DNA from: Labia minor
Taxonomy: Eukaryota > Arthropoda > Insecta > Dermaptera > Spongiphoridae
Assembly: GCA_963082975.1 (NCBI GenBank)
Contig: OY720346.1
Coordinates: 38,715,787 to 38,779,786 of the forward strand
Direction: 5' to 3'
Length of the DNA: 64,000 nt
This document shows positions 56,712 to 64,000 of this stretch, one piece after another (the first letter of the stretch is position 1; every line of letters begins with the position of its first letter). The notes beneath the pieces were generated by a model. The model ran no database searches. It was not told where the DNA came from and saw nothing but the letters and a program-made list of their open reading frames with translations. The position numbers were made by a program, and so were the translations under genes.

Positions 56712-58549
56712 GTCAGTATTTATTATTAATTTTATTTTTAATTCAATTTAAATTTATTGATTATAAACTAATAAGTTATTTTTCTTCTTCTATTTCATAT
56801 TTCAACTCCGTTCCTGCTACTGAATGTTGATTTGAATTCTTGATTATCTTCTCCATCCTTCATGACGATGAAATGATTGAAATACAGCTCTCCAAATGTA
56901 AGTAATAATCGTTATTTATTTAGCATGGTGCACTTTAAAATAGAAAATGTAAATATAATATTTAAAGTAAAGTTTAATATAATATAGAAAGTAATTAGAA
57001 TTAAATTACAATGATTTTTTGCATTTGATAATATTCATTAGGAGATTATAGAGAAATATATTAAATTATACGACAGAATTTAGTGAGATTAGGGAATTTC
57101 AGAGTACATCTTTCAAGAAGAAGCATTGATAAAGGAGGCAGAAGAGACAAAGGTATTTTTAGAATTAGTAGGTTTCGATTCGTTATACTGGGAGGGTGGC
57201 TATTTTTTGATATATATATATATATATATATAGTTGTTAGGAATTTTCAGGTGGTTGCCTCCTACATCCATGCATGTTCTCATCATACTAATTTATAGAT
57301 TAGATTAGAATTAATAAATAAATAAAATGTGGGTGGATAAAACAAATGCCATGCTATTATTTAAGGGATGGATTGCATGAATTGCATGTCAGGTCTGAAT
57401 TGTGCCATTTTGTATTACTGAGAGTGTATTTGAGGTGGATTGGATGAACGGGAATTCGGGAAGGTAATTCAGCACAGTTCCAAAATGGGATTAGCCTGAA
57501 CAGGAACAAATTGTTGGTTACCTTTTGAGCGCAGGGCTTTTTCGATTAGCATGGGCCTTCCATGCCTATTGATGGAGGCTATGCACTCCCTTACTAGGTA
57601 GGTTTTATTTCAGGTTGCCCCGAATGTCGCGATTTCATTTCGAAATCCAAAAAATCAAAGGCACTCTCAGCTGATTCAAAGAGGCTACAGACCAAACGCC
57701 TTATTTTTTTTAATCTTTTTTTTAAGGCAAACTTTCTTTATTATTACTTTTTCTAAATTTCGGAAGGCGAGGCTTGGAAGGGCTAATTTATGGGGAGAGG
57801 AGGAGGCCCTATTAAATATTCAATTGTTTTTTTTTAATTTAATTAATAATAAAAAAATAATTGAATATCGCGATTATTTTCTTTAACTTTTTATTTTCAT
57901 TTTGAAATATACAATTTCATAATTTAAACTTTGATATATTTTAAATATTTTACTATATATAGGTAGAATTAATTAATTAATTAATTAATTAATTTCTCAA
58001 TTTAAAATTAAAATGCAAAAATCAAAAAAAAATCATATATATTCTAAAAATATAACTCTTTTTCATTATTATGTCTTTTTATCTTACCAAATATAAAAAT
58101 ATTTTATTTTTTTTATTATGGAAATTATTTCAAATGAATATAAATATATTGTAATCGAATATATCTATACTCAATAATAATTTAATATTAAAAAATTATA
58201 AAAATTTTGTCTTATCATTGTACTGATAAATCATATTTGGAAAGAAATAAAATATAGTTAAGCTTATTTAAAAAATTAACTTAATGTATAATTTTTGTTA
58301 ATTATAAACATGTGGTACAACTTATTTTAAATAAATAAATAAAATTAGATCTCCTAATAATTTTTTTAATTTTGATAGATCAAATATTCTTATTCTTTTG
58401 CTGACTTACAAATCCCATACCATCATTTTGCTTATTCTTATGTGTATTCTGTGTGTCCCAGTTTCCCCGCAAAAATTCTCCGGGAGATAAAAATGTCTCG
58501 GTTTACATAAATAATAATATCATCCATGAATAAACCCAATATTATTCAA
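56712..58549. other. Spacer with a complex island at 57070-57690
   Basis: The island has balanced composition and many GGATGGATTGCATGAATTGC-type motifs, but no long frame beyond 71 codons (57083). It may be conserved intronic or regulatory DNA. The remainder is low-complexity, with an ATTA run at 57968-57993. Confidence 0.4.
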
Positions 58550-59165
58550 TTTTTACCGACCGACGACAGTAAGGGAGGTATTGTTTTCACACCAAATTTC
58601 ATATGGGGAGATATTTACATATCTCCACGAATCATGCATTTTGCATTGGTTTTATCCTCGGGAAAAATCATCTTCATTAGTTTTTTCTTAATTTTAAATT
58701 ATATGACGTCACCCAGCCCTTCATGACGTCACCCAGCCCTTCATGACGTCACAGCCAGCTACTAATATATTCTAAATAAAATAAAATTAAAAATATTATA
58801 AAAATAGTATTAGCGATCGACGATAGGAAGGGAAGGGTTATTTTCACACAAATTTCACATGAGATTTTTTACATATCACCACGAATCATGCACTTTGTAT
58901 TGGTTTTATCCTCGAGAAAAATCATCTTTATTAGTTTTTTCTTAATTTAAAATTATATGACGTCATCTAACCATTCATGAAGTCACAGCCTGGTCTTACA
59001 TATATATTATAAATAAAATAAAATTAAAAATATTTATGTTATATCCATATCTGTTTTTTATTACATTAATAGATATATTAAAATTATTTGAAAATGTTTC
59101 TGTAGCTGGAAATTAATTTACTTCAAACCGTCGGTCGGTTCGGACCTGGCCACAGGTCAACTTAT
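58550..59165 (+). mobile_element. Family A composite, copy A13
   Basis: Two partial A copies in the same orientation are joined near 58800. The first (58550-58798) has the 5' end, then an internal deletion, and three TGACGTCA-type sites because CACCCAGCCCTTCATGACGT is tandemly repeated. The second starts at TAGTATTAGCGATCGACGAT (58806) and runs to the complete 3' hairpin end. It may reflect recombination between two copies. Confidence 0.7.
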
Positions 59166-60107
59166 TTAAATATGTTTATTAAAAATTTTATAAATATTTT
59201 TATCGATCATATAATAGATTTAATTTATTTTTCATTGATTAATAATTTCGAAATTTGATGAATATTTATTTTGTTGTTGATAAAAAAAAATCTACATTTC
59301 TGGTTGTGAGTGTGTGAAGTGGTATGGTTGGTAGAGCAGGGGTGGAAGTGGGATGAAATGAATTTTAAATGGCGCGTTTGTGTAAATTTGAATAATGGGA
59401 AAATATTCGGAGAATGTGAACTGTTACCGATTTTAATTCCATCATAGATAATTAATCAAAAGTGGCCTTAATGAAGGGGCGGAGTGTCTCTTAAATGAAT
59501 TATCAAACGGCTCGCATTTCATAGACCATGTCAAAGAGAATCAAATTAAGGTTTGTGTTGTAAATGGAATGAATTTATTAAATAATAAATTCATATTTGA
59601 GATGAGAGGTAGAGGAGGGATGAACGGAGTATTTCCAAGAATATCTCTCTCGCTCCCTTCATTGCTATTCAGAGGCAATCCTCCATTCAGCTCCCCTTTG
59701 CGGGACTTACCTACTCCCTTTGCGCCCTTTTATATATTTAAACCCCCCTCGAAAGGTTTCTTCATCATAAATGTACACCCACACTCATATATATATATAT
59801 ATATCGATTTTTATTTTACCTCTTTCCATTATAAAATTATATAATCATATTACAATTATTAAACATAACATTTTATTATTTTACTAAAAAAACAGCAATG
59901 ATATTTAGAATATATAAATTGCTTTTATTAAAAATGTATATAAAACACAAAACAAAAAATCTCTTAAATAAATTGAGAAATGAATTTTTATTAGTGATTT
60001 TATTTTTGTTAATATTGAATTTAAAAAAATAAAAATAAATAAAAAATTAAATATATTGAAAATTATTTTGTCTCATTAATAAAATTCAAATATTGTATTA
60101 TTTATTA
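59166..60107. other. Spacer with complex island 59290-59770
   Basis: The island contains TTAATGAAGGGGCGGAGTGT, CTCCCCTTTGCGGGACTTAC and similar balanced sequence, plus a 91-codon frame (59569-59844) without a recognised domain. It may be host regulatory or intronic DNA. The rest is A+T-rich. Confidence 0.4.
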
Positions 60108-60351
60108 TTAACCGTTTGGCCGCTACGCAGCGCCGTCGCGCTTAGATATATCGTCTCCAATATAGCTACGCGGCGCGGTAGCGCTGTCATTTTAGTGCCA
60201 GTTTGTCGGTCGCCATGGGAGGTTGTTTCTTGCCGCTCGTGTGTTTTTTAAATAAAAGTGTTCTTTCTCAAGCCTAAAGAGTACGATACATCAGTTTTTA
60301 TTTTATAAATATTTTTTTTTATATTTTTTTTTCGCATTGAAAAACGTAGCC

Positions 60352-61623
60352 ATGTCGAGTGATGATAATATTTCGGACTCTGAATTGAGTTCTAATTTCA
60401 CATCTGAGAATAAATCTTTGGACACGATTGATGTAAGCAGTGATGACGATAGTGTAGTTGGTCATAGAAAGAAAAGATTGAGAGTGGAAAGTAAATCTTC
60501 AGAATCGTCTTCTTCTTCTTCTTCTTCAGAAACGGAAGATCTAACATTCATACCCATTCCACCAACAAAAACATTATTTTACAATGCTTGTCAAACACGC
60601 TAATACAGTTTTTCACCAGCATTATGTACCACATCAACAACTATCTATTGATGAATCACTGGTTGGTACACACTGCGATTCATCAATAAAGCAGTATCTT
60701 CCCAGTAAAAAGCATCATAAATGGGGAATAAAATTCTGGATGTTGTGCGACTCAATAACAAAATACTGCTTAGGATTTTTCTGTTACAAAGGAGCCAATA
60801 ATGCAGAAGACAGGGATATAATAAAAAAAGACGGACTAGGATTTTCAGTGGTAGAAAAGTTATTGTCAGTTGGAAATTATCTACATAAAGGTTATCATTT
60901 ATTTTTGGAAGGATGGTGTTGAATGGCTATATCAGAGGTGGCCATCCCAAATGATCTTGCGGGCCACTTTGGAAATGCATCATAACTTCGCGGGCCGCAT
61001 ATAAAATTATACATACCCATATTAGATTTAGACCCATTATAGATATTGTTTGGTGTGACAAATTGAAAAATATTGAATTTTTATTATGTTTACTATTATT
61101 TTTACATATAAACATATATAATATAATAATAATGATGATACTGAATGCACATTGTAAAAAATATATAATACTAAAAATTAAAAAAGAAACAACGAAATAA
61201 AAAAAATGAAATCATATTTATTTCACTAGTGCGATATTTGTTTCGTGAGGGCGCAGAATAGAAAAGTGTGATGAATCTCGCGGGCCGCAAAAATGTTTAC
61301 GGCGGGCTACATGCGGCCCGCGGGTTGGCCACCCCTGGGCTATATCCTATACAAATCTAACCACAGAAAAAAAAATGTCCCGGCTGCAATTCACATCCGC
61401 TATTATTGGACAAATCGAAGAAGAATGGATGACCTTTAGAAATATGGAAAATGAAGCATCAACTTCAAGCCCAAAATTTGCTTTGGAAAAACTACCTGGA
61501 CGCAATTTACGGCAGTGTGCGGTCTGCAGTAATAGGAGGACTGGAATAAAACGTTCCAATCTTATCTGTTGCCGTTGCAAGAAGGGGTTACATGGAATTT
61601 GCGCAGCAAAACATAAATGTTAA
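60352..61623 (+). pseudogene. piggyBac-like transposase relic
   Basis: The ATG at 60352 opens an 83-codon acidic, serine-rich N-terminus (MSSDDNISDSELSSNF, then a poly-Ser run), ending at 60603. Overlapping in another frame, 60584-60922 encodes HYVPHQQLSIDESLVGT, SIKQYLPSKKHHKWGIKFWM and YHLFLEGW, the start of the piggyBac DDE domain with its first Asp in SIDES. The N-terminal dimerisation domain and the rest of the catalytic domain, including the second Asp expected just after YHLF, are deleted. After the MITE, 61375-61623 encodes SRLQFTSAIIGQIEEEW and a Cys-rich finger (CAVC...CCRCKKGLHGICAAKHKC). Non-functional. Confidence 0.85.
60933..61337. mobile_element. hAT MITE, 405 bp, nested in piggyBac
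   Basis: Ends CAGAGGTGGCCATCCC and GGTTGGCCACCCCTG are imperfect inverted repeats, flanked by a perfect 8-bp duplication GGCTATAT (60925-60932 and 61338-61345). Subterminal GCGGGCCGC sequences occur at both ends. It disrupts the already deleted transposase reading frame. Confidence 0.9.
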
Positions 61624-61886
61624 ACTTTTTTTTTTAATTTTTATTTGGCTTTCCATTTTTTTTTATAACATACTACTTGTATATCATTTAATTGCCTTCA
61701 ACAGTTGTTTCCATTAATTCTTTATCTACAAAATGTTAAAAGTTTTATGTAAATCGATGTAAAATTGGAGAAGTTATAAAGTTTTAAGTAGATATATATT
61801 TTTTATTTATTTTATACCAAAATTTCCTTTAGCGGTTTTGGAATGTATTAGCATTTTCATAGATAGCTGCCAAACGGTTAAATATA

Positions 61887-62408
61887 CGAGGGCAGGTCAA
61901 TAAGTCAGTGACTTTTTGAATTTTTGATCTCTTAAATGAAATGACAACACTGCTCCAGTCATCGGGAAACCATCAGCTGACTCCTGTCAAAATTTGAACC
62001 AGCTGGGTCTTTTAGTTTTTGTTTGAATTTCATTAATAGCAGACTACATCGTGATTGGAGAAGAAAATGGAAAAAAGTGAATTTCCATGAAAATCCATGA
62101 ATTGGAATACGAATTGCACCCTCATCCACCCTATTCTCCGGATTTATCCCCGAGTGACTATTTCTTGTTTCCAAACCTGAAGAAATATCTCGGCGAAAAG
62201 AGATTAGACTCCAGGGCTGAAATCATCTCACAAACAAATCTATTTTGATATCCTCAACAAATCTATGTTTTAGAAGGGATTTAAAATTGGAGAAACTTTG
62301 GACAAAGTTTATAGAGCTCAAAGGAGACTACTTTGAAAAATAAAATAAATTTTTATCTAAAAACCTGTGTTTCATTCAAAAAGTCACGGACTTATTGACC
62401 TACCCTCA
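61887..62408 (+). mobile_element. mariner element M4, internally deleted
   Basis: Left CGAGGGCAGGTCAATAAGTC, right GACTTATTGACCTACCCTCA, flanked by TA. The relic begins MEKSEF (near 62069) and then jumps straight to the end of the catalytic domain, HELEYELHPHPPYSPDLSPS, DYFLF, with the third Asp retained, followed by a degraded C-terminus. It starts 9 bp after the piggyBac end. The deletion joint is the same as in M2 and M3. Confidence 0.8.
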
Positions 62409-62830
62409 TATCTATAGAAGTATCATTCTTTCAAATTTAATTTATATGATAGAATTGCCCAGAACCGTATCAAGACAAAACTAAACCCGATACGAAAAAC
62501 ACAATGTAGGCCTCCCCCATTCCATTATCCAAAATTTTACTAAAATTATTTAAATTGGAGCTCACTAAAATATGTCGTTCGATATAATATTAATATTTCA
62601 ATTTGTATTTCAAATTTTTTTTTTATTTTAAATAAATTCTATAAAAATTGTAAATTGTAAAATTTTCTAAATTTGTAGCTAACTTCATAATGCTACAGAC
62701 ATTTCATACATACATAGGGAATCATATATATTGATGATGATAATGATGAAATTATTTAATTTATCAAATATTAGATAATTATTATTGTTTTATGCATCAT
62801 AATTATTCCGATTAGTTAATTTTTCTTATA
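62409..62830. other. A+T-rich spacer
   Basis: Low-complexity DNA without recognised features. Confidence 0.6.
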
Positions 62831-63444
62831 TTTTTACTATCTCGCCACAGATAGTATTGCGATCACGAAAATTTTCGATGTCGAAATTTTGATGTTTTTA
62901 TTCGTTTTGAAGGTTTCTGAATCATTTTCACTAAGGGTGAGAAAAATGTATGTGTGTGTGTATGTATGTAGACAAGATGTTTATGCAAAAACGCAAAAAC
63001 GGTTTGAGCTAGAATTATGAAATTTGGTACACTGGCATTATTCAAAATTCGTAGTTTTTTTGAGAAATGTAGCTCAACCGGAAGAAGGCCATTACCTACA
63101 ACGTTTTGATTTTTTTTCCTCTAAAGTGACCGTTAAAATAAAGATGAATGTTTGATAGTTTTTCACATCATTAAAAATTGTATAAAACTGCTATATATAG
63201 AATTTCAGCTTGATTAAATCGCTGAAAGTACCAGAATTAATTTTTTAACACTGCAAATCTCACACGCCAACACGTAACGTGGTGCCATCAACAAAGAACC
63301 AAACATAGGCTGGTTTAATAAATATTATTTATTGATTTTAATTTATAATTTATCATTAATTAAATTTATTTTAAATATAATATATTATGTTATTTAATCC
63401 AATTCAAATTTGCGAGATAGTCGAGTGGAGACACTCCAGCTTTT
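62831..63444 (+). mobile_element. Family C element (HINE-like), copy C8, full length
   Basis: Starts TTTTTACTATCTCGCCACAG, has a short TG/TATG microsatellite at 62951-62970, carries a small tandem duplication (GCAAAAACGCAAAAACGG) and ends TGCGAGATAGTCGAGTGGAG, ACACTCCAGCT with a perfect GAGTG/CACTC hairpin. Confidence 0.8.
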
Positions 63445-64000
63445 TCTCATTTCGGAAAGGGAAAGCTATAATGTATATTCTCATTAATTTATATTATTTT
63501 ACATTATGGTGTGGAGATGTGAAAGAATTGATTTTCATTTTAAAAAGTATCTAACGTTAATAATATTAAATATTTAGAGATAGGGTAGAATACCTTTTTA
63601 TATTTTTAATAAATAGTCCTATCTCTTGATTTGAAACAGTTTTTGTATAAATATGAAAATATATTTAAGAAAGAATCAATATGATTTTACTAACTCATAT
63701 AACGTATTCTCCTTCTCCTACCTCACCTAATGATACCATTAATATTACATTTTCATTTCTCTATTTATAATCTAGAATCCATTGAAATTTATTAACATCA
63801 TTAGTTTGTGCCGTTTTCTTATAATGCATATAATATCTTTCTTTTTTTTTTTTTTGATAAATTATCTCAATTTTATCAAATTTCGAAATATAATATATAC
63901 TCTTTCTAGGTCATTATTTTTATGTATATGCAATAGATATTATTTATATATATGACATGTTATATTTTAAAATAAAATAATAATCTACTCTATCTCTCTT
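63445..64000. other. A+T-rich spacer to window end
   Basis: No recognised features. Confidence 0.6.

Larger units (their letters stand above)
60112..61877 (+). mobile_element. piggyBac-type element, internally deleted, split by a hAT MITE
   Basis: Ends CCGTTTGGC and GCCAAACGG are flanked on both sides by TTAA (60108-60111 and 61878-61881), the piggyBac target duplication. The plus strand carries pieces of a piggyBac-like transposase in order: acidic N-terminus, start of the DDE domain, C-terminal cysteine-rich finger. At about 1.77 kb, including a 405-bp MITE, it is too short for an intact transposase gene. Both termini look intact. Confidence 0.9.

Overview
This window is eukaryotic, very A+T-rich (well over two thirds A+T by eye) and dominated by transposable-element debris. 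I find no complete host gene. There are no rRNA or tRNA genes, no CRISPR array and no bacterial-style operons. The mix of mariner, piggyBac, hAT, PIF/Harbinger-like, Helitron/Helentron, RTE-type LINE, Penelope-like and LTR elements points to an arthropod, most likely an insect with an A+T-rich genome. I cannot name the species.

The commonest repeats are three families, called A, B and C here, about 0.6 kb each when complete and present in more than twenty complete or broken copies. A begins near TACCGACCGACGATAG. B begins near TACTTTCCCGCAT. C begins near TACTATCTCGC. Each has a short 5' motif, a microsatellite core (GTCC, TATG or TG repeats), a shared block ending near AACCGGAAGTGG, an inverted copy of the 5' motif near the 3' end, and then a small terminal hairpin. 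This is the plan described for non-autonomous Helentrons (HINE/DINE-1 type). The '+' strand is used here for the orientation with the terminal hairpin on the right.

Layout: 1-4500 holds a hAT-like MITE, an A copy, a C copy split by a B copy, and a mariner split by another B copy. 5980-6200 has an unexplained 72-codon open frame on the minus strand. 8262-12738 is one B copy broken by a young LTR element (759-bp LTRs that look identical) and by an A copy. 15.1-15.9, 28.9-29.25 and 61.9-62.4 kb hold three copies of one internally deleted mariner. 17.7 and 21.3 kb hold hAT MITEs with perfect 8-bp target duplications; the first interrupts a small open frame. 23.4-25.0 kb is a Harbinger-like element carrying a C copy, a Penelope-like terminus and a GIY-YIG fragment. 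35.4-37.5 kb contains Helitron ends. 39.8-40.1 and 44.9-45.6 kb hold RTE-type LINE remnants. 50.3-55.0 kb is a dense patchwork, including an A copy inside an A copy. 55.4-56.7 kb has two possible host exons. 56.25 kb is a foldback hAT MITE whose loop copies nearby DNA. 60.1-61.9 kb is a deleted piggyBac split by a hAT MITE.

No set of genes here forms a pathway. What the window shows is a layered insertion history. The main structural results are the shared architecture of families A, B and C, their insertion into A/T runs, the young LTR element with a leader ORF, ribozyme-like hairpins in Penelope-like termini, and templated filler DNA in a hAT foldback.
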